Positions 1 to 7,074 of a stretch of DNA of 7,591 nucleotides are shown here, piece by piece. Under the pieces are notes generated by a model. That model had not been told where the DNA came from. It did no database searches and worked only from the letters and a program-made list of their open reading frames with translations. Source of the stretch: Chloroflexota bacterium. GTDB taxonomy: Bacteria > Chloroflexota > Anaerolineae > Promineifilales > Promineifilaceae. The stretch covers positions 1 to 7,591 of the forward strand of contig QQUD01000951.1 of assembly GCA_008501785.1 (NCBI GenBank). Reading direction: 5' to 3'. Position 1 is the first letter of the stretch. Every line of letters starts with the position of its first letter. A program made the position numbers and the translations under genes.

Positions 1-2782
1 AATTTGGCAGCCATTTCAAACTAGCCATTAGCCAGCCAAAATATGAAATGAGCAGCAGTGACAAAATGCGAGCCAAAGCATACCCTTTGTCTGGCAAGCC
101 ACGGAAAATCATGGACGCTAATGGGAATGCCAGCCAGCCGAGGAGAACGGCCGTTATCCACCACACCACAGCTGCCACCGTCGGATTCGTAGAGAGTACG
201 CCATCCACATTAAACACCTGGCTAAACGTGCCGTTGGCCTGCTGCGTCGCTTGTTCGGCATCGGTGAGCATCAGCCCGTTGGGGGCATCCGTTGCTTCAC
301 CGGGCGTCATAAATCGCACCTTGTCGGGGCTTAAATCGACATCCCCTAAAATTTGGATCGTGTTTTCGCGGCTGTAGTTGGCCGTTTTTTGGAATATCCA
401 AACCGGCGGATGATCGTAAATGGAGAACGCCTCTTCCGCTGCCAATTCGCCTGGAGGGGGGAATCCGGCAAATGGGGGTTCGCCCCAGGCAACTTGCCCG
501 GTAGTGTCGCTGATATACAGTGGACCGACATGGAAATCGGCATGGAATTCACCCACCAACTCAAATCCCATTTGTCCGTTAAACAAGGATTCGTAATAAA
601 CCATCATCATCGGGAAGGAGATGGGAATGCGCGGCTGGCTCCACATGGCGCGTTGGCTGCTGAGAACGATGTAATCCGTTTCTTCGAGCCATTCGACCAT
701 CTGCTGCCGTTTTTCTTGGGAATCGGTGTCGGTGATGGGACGCTGGCTGTTGAAAACTTCGGTGTAATAGCTGCCGAAAGAGTTACGGCCATCGATGCCT
801 ACCGGTAGCAAATCATCCCACGATTCGGTCATGAGCAGGCTGGTTCCGGCTGAAACGGGACCTGGGGAGAGCAATTCGATGGTGAAGTCGGTGCGAGAAT
901 CGGCAGAAACGGCCGTATCTGGCAAATCAATCACCATCCGCTGGCGTTCATTGGATAGGGCGAACGATTCTTCCCCGGTTACAAAATTGCCGTTGGCGTT
1001 TAGCGATGCTTGTAGTGTCTGCCGACTGCTGTTGGGAAGTGCTTCGGGTGACAGGCTGAGATAGTTGAGGGAAACGGCCGTTATCGTGCCATCTTCAGGC
1101 ATATTAAACCCGAGACTTAACGGGGCGCCGCCGTTGACAAACTGAAATTGTTTGAGCGGCAGTTGGAATGTTTTTTGTTGGCCGTCTGCTTCGTAAATGA
1201 GCGTTGCGCCGCTGGGGATGTTGTCATAAATCCATTCAGAAGCGCGAATGCGGGTGAATGGGGTGGTGTAGGTGGTGATGAAGGTGTTGGCCCATAGCAA
1301 GCTGGGCAGGACGGTGGCGATGATCAGCAAAGCGGCGAGGGTTTGTTTGAGAAAACGGCCGTTTTCCGCCACCTTCATCCGATCCCAAATCGCAAACAGC
1401 GCCCATCCCGCCAACAAAAACAGCATCGGGTAAATCGGCAAAAAATAGCGAATTGACTTTACCCAACGAGTGCCCATAAACACAAAATAGAAGCCAGCCC
1501 AAGCAACCGGAATCGCATGGCGTACCCAATCTGGCTTGCCGCGCACAATACGCCACAGCGCCCATAAAAAGCCAGCCCACGCCGTAATCCCCGCCGTCAA
1601 GCCCATGCCGTACAGCACCATATTCGTCAGCGGGAACAAAATTGGTGCCCGATCTGTCCATTGCAGCGCAAAAGGAGCCGCAAAGTCTGGCCCCTGCTGG
1701 TGCTGAATTTCTTCCATGTTGGCGCGCCACTGCGGGTTAAAGCCAAAAATAGAGCGTGCAACTGTTGTGATCAGTCCAGGTTCCTGCCCTGTTTCGGCAA
1801 GAACACTAGTCCGCACAGTTTCCGGATCAGCAAAAGCATATGGCTGAGTGATGCGGAAGGAGGCAACAGAAACAATCGCCGCAATCATCACCCCCAGCAT
1901 CATGCGCTGTACGTCCATCCCAGCCATCGAAACTTTGCCTTTGACAAGATTAATTACGCCTTGCCATATGGTTTGCCAGGTGTGGCCTTTGCGTGCCAAC
2001 CAGATGACGGCGGCGACTGGAGCAATGCCTGCTACGGGGGCTACGTTGATGCGGGAAGCCGTTGCAGCCCCCATTCCAATGCCAAATAGCACCCACCAGA
2101 CCACCCGCCACTTTTGTTCTTTGTCACCGAAACCAGCAGCGCGAACGGCCGTATAAATGGTCATCGTCGTTAGCGCGGCTGCCCAGTTGTCCATCGTGAA
2201 AAAGTGGGACTGCTGAATCGGCATCACGGCAACGGCGTGTAACATGGCGGCTAGCAGCCCAATGCGTCGATCATACAAACGTCGTCCAATCAGAAATGTG
2301 AAGGCGACAGCAACCAGATCAAGCAGGCCAGACATAAATCGGCCAATCAGGTGGATGCCATCATAGCTAACGAAGCTGCCAATGCACCAACCAGGCAATT
2401 CGCCGTCGGCACCCGTGAGCGTGGTGCAAAGATTGGCTGCCCATTCTGCCACGTAGGTGGTGACTGACAGGGGAAAGTTGCCGTAAACAAAGAAGGTTTG
2501 CCCAACGTTGTATGGATTCAGGGGTGATTCGGATGTTTTGAGATAGGTGATGGGGTCAGGTGCGCCGTCTAACGCTGAGCCGACGATAGTCAAAAAGCGT
2601 TCGTCGGGATGCAGGTGGTAATTGGCATCCCAATTGAGGCCTGTAAAGCGAAAATAAGCTGCCAGCAGCAAGATGAGCAGCAAAATAAGGGTGGTGAAGG
2701 CTTCCCAGGTGTTGAAACGTGTTGTGGGGTGGGAAACGGCCGTTTCTTCAATTTGATTTTCTTCAGAGTTGACATTTTCCAT
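1..2782 (-). CDS. Large GT-C (family 39-like) membrane glycosyltransferase, probably fused to a DUF2298/YYY domain; 3' end beyond window
   Basis: I translated the minus strand from ATG at 2782 to position 2: 927 codons, no stop, so the gene leaves the window unfinished. The N-terminus is short and cytoplasmic, followed by a first membrane helix (about residues 28-46) and a loop carrying WDANYHLHPDERF (51-63), the acidic D60/E61 position typical of dolichyl- or polyprenyl-phosphate-sugar-dependent GT-C enzymes. Further family-like segments are IGRFMSGLLDLVAV (146-159), IQQSHFFTMDNW (189-200) and RYFLPIYPMLFLLAGW (445-460), among many hydrophobic helices. A mostly soluble part (about 505-865) follows, then another helix (about 869-888). 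The last residues, ARILSLLLISYFGWLMASL (904-922), resemble the start of a DUF2298 (YYY) domain. Expected role (family knowledge): transfer of a sugar from a lipid carrier at the outer face of the membrane; acceptor unknown. The start is the first in-frame ATG; no Shine-Dalgarno is visible. The fusion is inferred from about 25 terminal residues. Confidence 0.85.
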   Translation of the reverse strand, partial: MENVNSEENQIEETAVSHPTTRFNTWEAFTTLILLLILLLAAYFRFTGLNWDANYHLHPDERFLTIVGSALDGAPDPITYLKTSESPLNPYNVGQTFFVYGNFPLSVTTYVAEWAANLCTTLTGADGELPGWCIGSFVSYDGIHLIGRFMSGLLDLVAVAFTFLIGRRLYDRRIGLLAAMLHAVAVMPIQQSHFFTMDNWAAALTTMTIYTAVRAAGFGDKEQKWRVVWWVLFGIGMGAATASRINVAPVAGIAPVAAVIWLARKGHTWQTIWQGVINLVKGKVSMAGMDVQRMMLGVMIAAIVSVASFRITQPYAFADPETVRTSVLAETGQEPGLITTVARSIFGFNPQWRANMEEIQHQQGPDFAAPFALQWTDRAPILFPLTNMVLYGMGLTAGITAWAGFLWALWRIVRGKPDWVRHAIPVAWAGFYFVFMGTRWVKSIRYFLPIYPMLFLLAGWALFAIWDRMKVAENGRFLKQTLAALLIIATVLPSLLWANTFITTYTTPFTRIRASEWIYDNIPSGATLIYEADGQQKTFQLPLKQFQFVNGGAPLSLGFNMPEDGTITAVSLNYLSLSPEALPNSSRQTLQASLNANGNFVTGEESFALSNERQRMVIDLPDTAVSADSRTDFTIELLSPGPVSAGTSLLMTESWDDLLPVGIDGRNSFGSYYTEVFNSQRPITDTDSQEKRQQMVEWLEETDYIVLSSQRAMWSQPRIPISFPMMMVYYESLFNGQMGFELVGEFHADFHVGPLYISDTTGQVAWGEPPFAGFPPPGELAAEEAFSIYDHPPVWIFQKTANYSRENTIQILGDVDLSPDKVRFMTPGEATDAPNGLMLTDAEQATQQANGTFSQVFNVDGVLSTNPTVAAVVWWITAVLLGWLAFPLASMIFRGLPDKGYALARILSLLLISYFGWLMASLKWLPN

Positions 2783-2817
2783 GAATTATTTTGTCACTTT
2801 GTGAATGTTATCCTGGT

Positions 2818-2859
2818 ATTTATACACACAAAATCTTACGTAGGTCTTAGTTTTGTGTG
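2818..2859 (-). promoter_or_regulatory. Candidate promoter/operator of the glycosyltransferase gene
   Basis: On the minus strand, TATAAA (plus 2819-2824) is a close match to a -10 box, 36 bp from the ATG at 2782. No good -35 box sits 16-18 bp upstream. Directly upstream there is instead a perfect 9-bp inverted repeat: CACACAAAA at 2825-2833 and TTTTGTGTG at 2851-2859, separated by 17 bases. This places a two-fold symmetric site where a -35 box would be, as expected for an activator-dependent or repressor-controlled promoter. The sequence is seen; the function is inferred. Confidence 0.35.
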
Positions 2860-2884
2860 AGATTCCCGTAAATGGCATGTTCAT

Positions 2885-2932
2885 AGCAGCCGTTCGAAAA
2901 TAAAATAGCAGTTTCGGAACCGAACGGCTACT
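2885..2932. repeat. Inverted repeat, 12-bp arms
   Basis: AGCAGCCGTTCG at 2885-2896 pairs with CGAACGGCTACT at 2921-2932 with one mismatch in 12, leaving a 24-base loop that contains TTTCGGAACC. There is no T-run on either side, so it does not look like an intrinsic terminator. It may be a remnant of the same repeat class as the larger palindrome nearby, but the sequence is different. Confidence 0.5.
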
Positions 2933-2936
2933 TTAA

Positions 2937-2975
2937 GCCCATTCGCCAATTCCATGATTTTATTTGCGAACGGGC
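2937..2975. repeat. Inverted repeat, 10-bp arms
   Basis: GCCCATTCGC at 2937-2946 pairs with GCGAACGGGC at 2966-2975 with one mismatch, around a 19-base AT-rich loop. It starts only four bases after the preceding inverted repeat. Both right arms share the core CGAACGG, so the two structures may be related or could pair alternatively in RNA. Confidence 0.4.
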
Positions 2976-3045
2976 ACATATGAGGTGGGATTCTAATCAG
3001 AGCCGGGGAGTTACGCAAGCTTATGGTCATCCAGAACGCAAATTC

Positions 3046-3094
3046 CGGAGTAGAGGCTTTAGCCGGAACCGTTCCGGCTAAAGCCTCCACTCCG
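3046..3094. repeat. 49-bp near-perfect palindrome (dispersed intergenic repeat type)
   Basis: The left arm 3046-3069 and right arm 3071-3094 are complementary at 23 of 24 positions around the single base 3070; the only mismatch is A3052/C3088. Pairing continues outward at 3043-3044/3096-3097 after one mismatch. The arms contain GAGGCTTTAGCCGGAAC and its complement. It begins 27 bases past the phosphoesterase stop on the minus strand, so a transcript would fold into a very stable hairpin there. It lacks a following U-tract on either strand, which argues for a REP/MITE-like intergenic element rather than a classical terminator, although it could still stop or protect the transcript. Confidence 0.75.
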
Positions 3095-3120
3095 AAACGG
3101 GAAAATCACTTGTAAAAAAG

Positions 3121-3960
3121 TTATGTTTCTATTCGATTTGAAATTGGTTTAGGCAAAATCTGTCGTAAGTACGCAGCTGTTCCCCGTTTGGTGTCCCAAT
3201 TTTGCGGATACCCCTGAGATACTTCCATAAATTGAGTCTGATCGCGTTGATAAGTGCCGCGTATGTGGAGATGTCCGTAAATCACTGTGTCCAGTTGAAA
3301 CTGTGAATGCCACAATTCCGTTAATTTTGTGCCGCACCACAGTGAGAAACGAGGAATCATGCGCAAATTTACCAAATCGTACCGCAATGGAAAATGATTG
3401 ATAAGGATGATGGGCACGTCTCCCTTTATCGCTTGCAGCCGATTTTCTGTGTATTGACAGCGGGCTGCACACCATTCTGCTTTCGACGCAAATGGATACG
3501 AGTGCAGCACGATTTCATCTGTACACTCCACATTTGTTTCTCTGGCCCACGTGAGGGCATTTGCAAATGAAACAGTGTCTGGGCGAAAGCTGTAGTCGTA
3601 TAGCGTAAAGGTTGGTGCAATCCAATAAGCTTGGCCTTCTCCCGCCCATTGCACAAAATCATCCTCCGGTGTGAGAACCCCACATTTACGGCAAATAGCA
3701 ATCAGTTGATTGTATTTATGAACCCCTTGTTTAGACAGCTTGTCGGTGGGCAGTGTCCACAAATCATGGTTGCCTGGTGTCCAAAAGACTTTTGCAAATC
3801 GTTCGGATAAGACAACCATCGCTTGCGCAAATTGAACAATTGTATCAGCGACATCACCCGCAATAATTAGCCAATCTTCTGGATACTGGGGTAGATTGAG
3901 CAATGTTTGCCAATTGGTTTTGTGGTTAAGGTGTAGATCGCTGATGGCGTAAAGTTTCAT
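3121..3960 (-). CDS. Calcineurin-like metallophosphoesterase
   Basis: A 279-residue protein with the full set of di-metal phosphoesterase motifs: SDLHL with D8 and H10, GDVAD with D36, GNHD with N64 and H65 (63-66), INHF with H189, and YGHLH with H230 and H232. The order, spacing and length fit a single-domain cytoplasmic enzyme; no signal peptide or membrane helix is seen. It would hydrolyse a phosphomono- or diester with two metal ions. The motifs do not reveal the substrate. The C-terminus has a VSQGYPQNWD segment (247-256), which I recall as a conserved feature of one subgroup without known substrate. The ATG at 3960 starts directly at the first beta strand (MKLYAISDLH), which supports it; no Shine-Dalgarno is obvious. 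The gene lies 84 bp downstream of the Crp-like regulator in the same direction and may be co-transcribed with it. Confidence 0.9.
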   Translation of the reverse strand: MKLYAISDLHLNHKTNWQTLLNLPQYPEDWLIIAGDVADTIVQFAQAMVVLSERFAKVFWTPGNHDLWTLPTDKLSKQGVHKYNQLIAICRKCGVLTPEDDFVQWAGEGQAYWIAPTFTLYDYSFRPDTVSFANALTWARETNVECTDEIVLHSYPFASKAEWCAARCQYTENRLQAIKGDVPIILINHFPLRYDLVNLRMIPRFSLWCGTKLTELWHSQFQLDTVIYGHLHIRGTYQRDQTQFMEVSQGYPQNWDTKRGTAAYLRQILPKPISNRIET

Positions 3961-4044
3961 CTGGCAAATAGGTGCAATTAGAATGGCAGGCTGCTGCTAT
4001 CCATAAAAATTAAGTTATCGATTGAAAGTGACATGGGGTGTTTG

Positions 4045-4758
4045 TTAAATGGATCCACCAGATGTCTGAATCAAATTGCGTAACGCATCACGATCCACAA
4101 TGGTGAATTTACGCCCGCTGACTTTCACCCAATTTGCCCGTCGAAATCGTCCTAGCGCCTTGTTGATGCTGACGCGTGTGGCTCCTGTCATTTCGGCGAG
4201 GTCAGTTTGGGTGAGAGATAGCTCAATGCGGATGCCATCGTCGATGTTGTTGCCATGTTGTTCAGCCAGGTGCAGCAATTGGCGCGCCAACCGGGCAGGC
4301 AAGTCTAGGAAGAAGATGTCGCTCAGCTGATTGTTTAAGCGGCGAATGTGCTGGGCTAAAGTTTGCAGAATATGTAATGAAAAATTGGGATTGTTGTGGA
4401 TATATCGAATAAATTCATCCCGATGTAAGGTCATTGTTTCGGTTGGTTCAAGGGCTTCGACGGTGGCTGACCGAGGTGAATCGTCTAACAAGGCAAGTTC
4501 GCCAAAAAAATCACCGGACCCAAAAATAGCCAGCATTGCTTCTTGACCATCTGGGGTTGAATGGGTAATCTTAACTTTGCCCCGGCTAATTATGTAAAGT
4601 AGCCCGCCGGGATCGCCATGATGAAAAATGATTTGCCCAGCGTTAAAACGTCGTGGAACCAAACGCTTAGATAGGTTGCCAACTTCTTCTTGATTGAGGT
4701 TGTTGAAAAAAGGAACAAGTTTTAACGCTTCTGATGCGTCATACTTACGGTTTCTCAT
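4045..4758 (-). CDS. Crp/Fnr-family transcriptional regulator
   Basis: A 237-residue protein with the standard two-domain layout. The N-terminal cyclic-nucleotide-binding domain (about 15-130) carries GDFFGELALLDDSPRSATVE (82-101). Its E87, R96 and S97 match the cAMP phosphate and ribose ligands of E. coli Crp, so cyclic-nucleotide binding is plausible. The long C helix follows (about 126-147), but the two polar residues that contact adenine in E. coli Crp have no clear equivalents, leaving the ligand open. The C-terminal winged helix-turn-helix contains SLTQTDLAEMTGATRVSINK (181-200). No N-terminal cysteine cluster is present, so it is not an Fnr-type iron-sulfur sensor. The start at 4758 is preceded by GGGGAAG and AGGA, the best ribosome binding context among the genes here. 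The 220-bp upstream gap holds repeated and palindromic motifs that could be operators. Confidence 0.93.
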   Translation of the reverse strand: MRNRKYDASEALKLVPFFNNLNQEEVGNLSKRLVPRRFNAGQIIFHHGDPGGLLYIISRGKVKITHSTPDGQEAMLAIFGSGDFFGELALLDDSPRSATVEALEPTETMTLHRDEFIRYIHNNPNFSLHILQTLAQHIRRLNNQLSDIFFLDLPARLARQLLHLAEQHGNNIDDGIRIELSLTQTDLAEMTGATRVSINKALGRFRRANWVKVSGRKFTIVDRDALRNLIQTSGGSI

Positions 4759-4807
4759 GATCCTGCTTCCCCATTAGTGCCGACGGGATAACTTTAAGGT
4801 AAATGTG

Positions 4808-4889
4808 CTACTTGGAATCTGCAATAACTTGTGTAACTAGCATGACTGACGGATTGGGACACTACTTGGGATATTTGCTAGTTACTAGC
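4808..4889. promoter_or_regulatory. Duplicated and palindromic motifs upstream of the Crp-like gene
   Basis: CTACTTGGAAT (4808-4818) recurs as CTACTTGGGAT (4862-4872), 10 of 11 identical and 54 bp apart. Each copy is followed at a similar distance by a TAACTAGC or TTACTAGC end (to 4841 and 4889). The second end is part of a perfect 13-bp palindrome, GCTAGTTACTAGC (4877-4889); the first carries the inverted copy of GCTAGTTAC (4833-4841). No Crp-type TGTGA-N6-TCACA site is present and no strong -35/-10 pair stands out. I infer paired operator sites, perhaps for autoregulation. Confidence 0.4.
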
Positions 4890-4978
4890 TTTTTGCTCAA
4901 CTAATTCTACTCTGTCGGCGACGTACTCACCATAAATTTTGAGAAAATTGCCGATGCTTCACACTTCATTTTATCAAA

Positions 4979-5839
4979 TTAGGCGTGAATTGACCTATAT
5001 TCTAATTGTATCTCATCATACACACGTGCCAAACTCTGTTTGATTTGACGCTTTACCCAGTCGGTCGGTAGGTGGTGGATGGGAAACATGGTGAGGAGTT
5101 CGGGGATGTAAACGGCCGTTTCATCCCGTGTCAACTCTTTCGTTAAGTGCTCATTGATTCGCTGCCGTATCAGTTGAATATAGTTTTGCATCGGCTCAAT
5201 ATCATGTACTGTAGCGATGCGGCCTCTGCCAGGAACAACTGCTGTCAACTTTGGGGCCATTTTCATGAGTTTGTCCAAAGTTTCTAACCAATCTTTACTG
5301 TTTGCTTCTTGTAAAAATGGATGCCTGTCTACAACCAGTGAGTCTCCAGTAAAAAGAACGCGCTCGTTGGGAAGGTGTACCCATACATTGCCAGGGTTTG
5401 GTCCTGGCGCTGAGAGTAGGTCAATGCGGCAGTTTCCTCGTTTTAAATACAGATTTTTACTAAAACTGATCGCCGGTTTTTCTACCGGACTGTTGCTCAA
5501 GTCACGCCCCTTCTCAGAATTGCGACTGTTCAAGCTCTCTAACAAACTTTGTGGAAATCTTTTGTCGTAGCCAAAAAGCTTGTCTGCGGTAGCTTGATGG
5601 CTAATGATTGGGGCGTTCAACCAACGCGCATTGAGGATACGGTCGCCATGATAATCGGTTAAAATCAAATGTTGCAATGGGTCTTTGTCGAGATGGTGAA
5701 GCTGCATCGCCCAATCCCGCGCATCACGTGGGTAAGAAGGCACATCGATGGCAATCGTTCCATGTGACGTAAGCAAGGCACCTACATTAATGCCATCATA
5801 GCTTGTACTGATAAAGGTGTTTGGCGTAATTTGTTCCAT
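4979..5839 (-). CDS. MBL-fold (metallo-beta-lactamase superfamily) protein with degenerate metal site
   Basis: A 286-residue soluble protein. The fold is recognisable from the N-terminal strands (VGALLTSHGTIAIDVPS, 19-35), the motif-2 loop LTDYHGDRI (60-68), SAPGPNPGN (143-151), LFTGDSLV (162-169) and VVPGRG (201-206). Against the superfamily pattern HxHxDH / PGHT / GD / PGHG, four positions are changed: the first His is D62, the last is R67, the His of PGHT is P147 and the His of PGHG is R205. H64, D66 and D166 remain. Normal two-metal hydrolase activity is therefore doubtful; a one-metal enzyme or a non-catalytic binding protein is possible. A polar insertion sits at about 102-122. The start at 5839 lies 17 bp after the AlaX stop, so the two are almost certainly one operon; no Shine-Dalgarno is seen. 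The substrate is unknown. Confidence 0.85.
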   Translation of the reverse strand: MEQITPNTFISTSYDGINVGALLTSHGTIAIDVPSYPRDARDWAMQLHHLDKDPLQHLILTDYHGDRILNARWLNAPIISHQATADKLFGYDKRFPQSLLESLNSRNSEKGRDLSNSPVEKPAISFSKNLYLKRGNCRIDLLSAPGPNPGNVWVHLPNERVLFTGDSLVVDRHPFLQEANSKDWLETLDKLMKMAPKLTAVVPGRGRIATVHDIEPMQNYIQLIRQRINEHLTKELTRDETAVYIPELLTMFPIHHLPTDWVKRQIKQSLARVYDEIQLEYRSIHA

Positions 5840-5856
5840 AAATAGTTTTCACTTTG

Positions 5857-7074
5857 CTACAATTGGTCCTCAGTTAGGAGGAGACTTTTCGCATTTGATA
5901 GAACTTCCTGCAATTGTGATTGGGTGACGGGGCCACCCCCGCCTTGGGCTGCATTTGCTTTGCCACCACCAGAGCCTGTACCCAGTTCTTCAAATGCATT
6001 TTTCAGCAATTGAGCCATATTTCCAGGGGCGTCTTCGGAGCGAGCAAACAATAGTTGTGTTTTGTTGCTGGTTGTGCCCAGCAAAGCAATGGTTTGTGGT
6101 TGAGATATAAGCTGATTTGCCAGGGGGCGCAGTGCGGATGGTTCGCCATTATGAATATGAGTCACGATTGCCAATGAACCATCTTTGGCTGCATTATTGC
6201 GTATTTGGGTGGCTGTAAAGGTTAATAAAGACATTTGCTGTTTTTTGACGGTTCGTTGCAATTGTTTGTTTTCTGCTTGTATTTTACCAATATTTTCAGT
6301 CAAATCGGAAAGTCCGGTGGTGAGTTGGTTCATTAATTCTGCCGTGATGGCATGTTTTCGGTGATAATCTTGCAAGGCACGACCCCCACAGCAGAATTCA
6401 ATACGTATTTTACCTTTGCGACGTTCAACTTTAACAAGTTTGATCAGTCCAATGCCACCTGTGGCGGCAACATGTGTACCGCCGCAGGCTGTCATGTCGA
6501 AATCTTCGATGCTAACAATGCGCAGTTTTTCGTGAGAAAGTGGTGGGATTTTGCGTATAGACAGTTGTTGGGCTTCTTCGAGCGTGACCATGCTTACTTG
6601 AATGGGTCGATTTTCCCAAACGATTTTATTGGCAAGCTGTTCTGTTGCAGACAGTTGATCCGAGCTGAGTTCTTTGGCGTCGATATCGATGGTGACGCTG
6701 TTTTCACTCAAATGGAAACTTTCGGTGGGCGCATTGGCAACACGTATGAAGGCTTGGGACAAAATATGCTGTCCACTATGCTGCTGCATATGGTCAAATC
6801 GACGCTGCCAGTTGATGGCGGCTTTGACTGCATTTGTGGTAGGTGGCGTGCCTTCTATCCAATGCAGGATGACATCATCTGTTTCACGTATGGTGACATC
6901 GACGACTGGGATTTGATTGATATGACCTGTATCAAATGGTTGACCACCAGAGCTTGGATAGAAGTGGGTTTGATTGAGAATGAGGGCAAAACGGCCGTTT
7001 TCCTCTACATGTTCTACGATATTTGCTTGAAATTTGTGGGTATACGCATCCGTATAATAAAGTTTTTTACTCAT
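5857..7074 (-). CDS. alaX: AlaX-type alanyl-tRNA editing protein with C-terminal DHHA1 domain (long form)
   Basis: A 405-residue stand-alone relative of the editing half of alanyl-tRNA synthetase. The N-terminal part has THFYPSSGGQPFDTG (36-50), typical of this family. The editing core has RFDHMQQHSGQH (92-103), with zinc ligands H99 and H103, and DMTACGGTH (193-201), with C197 and H201, so all four ligands are intact. A coiled-coil-like stretch (about 245-282) leads to a DHHA1 domain ending in GTGSGGGKANAAQGGGG (365-381). Family role: hydrolysis of wrongly charged Ser- or Gly-tRNA(Ala) in the cytoplasm; DHHA1 helps hold the tRNA. There is no aminoacylation domain, so it is not AlaRS itself. 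The ATG at 7074 fits the family N-terminus but has no Shine-Dalgarno. The MBL-fold gene follows after 17 bp. A promoter candidate lies 36 bp upstream. Confidence 0.95.
   Translation of the reverse strand: MSKKLYYTDAYTHKFQANIVEHVEENGRFALILNQTHFYPSSGGQPFDTGHINQIPVVDVTIRETDDVILHWIEGTPPTTNAVKAAINWQRRFDHMQQHSGQHILSQAFIRVANAPTESFHLSENSVTIDIDAKELSSDQLSATEQLANKIVWENRPIQVSMVTLEEAQQLSIRKIPPLSHEKLRIVSIEDFDMTACGGTHVAATGGIGLIKLVKVERRKGKIRIEFCCGGRALQDYHRKHAITAELMNQLTTGLSDLTENIGKIQAENKQLQRTVKKQQMSLLTFTATQIRNNAAKDGSLAIVTHIHNGEPSALRPLANQLISQPQTIALLGTTSNKTQLLFARSEDAPGNMAQLLKNAFEELGTGSGGGKANAAQGGGGPVTQSQLQEVLSNAKSLLLTEDQL

Larger units (their letters stand above)
2783..3120. other. 338-bp intergenic region rich in inverted repeats
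   Basis: This gap lies between the phosphoesterase stop and the glycosyltransferase start. From left to right it holds the promoter/operator candidate (2818-2859), two imperfect inverted repeats (2885-2932 and 2937-2975) and a 49-bp near-perfect palindrome (3046-3094). The only minus-strand open frame of note (3090-2881, 69 codons) starts inside the palindrome and gives no recognisable protein, so I treat the region as non-coding. Confidence 0.7.

Noticed and set aside
353..808. A 151-codon plus-strand open frame
   Set aside because: It lies antisense to the verified glycosyltransferase frame and its product is not recognisable.
1..2782. A frameshifted or broken glycosyltransferase, suggested by short overlapping open frames in this stretch
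   Set aside because: Codon-by-codon translation of the minus-strand frame from 2782 to 2 shows no stop and continuous family-like sequence. The short frames on both strands (for example 1236-1730 minus and 1661-2089 plus) are shadows of it.
2794..2804. TCAC-TTT-GTGA as a Crp binding site near the glycosyltransferase start
   Set aside because: The half-sites are in the reverse order of TGTGA-N6-TCACA, with a spacer too short for a Crp dimer, and it lies downstream of the likely promoter.
2881..3090. A 69-codon minus-strand open frame
   Set aside because: It starts within the 49-bp palindrome and runs through the other inverted repeats; the translation looks like translated repeat and has no recognisable domain.
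3046..3094. Rho-independent terminator of the phosphoesterase
   Set aside because: The hairpin is strong but is not followed by a U-tract in either direction and has a 1-base centre, so I call it a repeat; a terminating effect remains possible.
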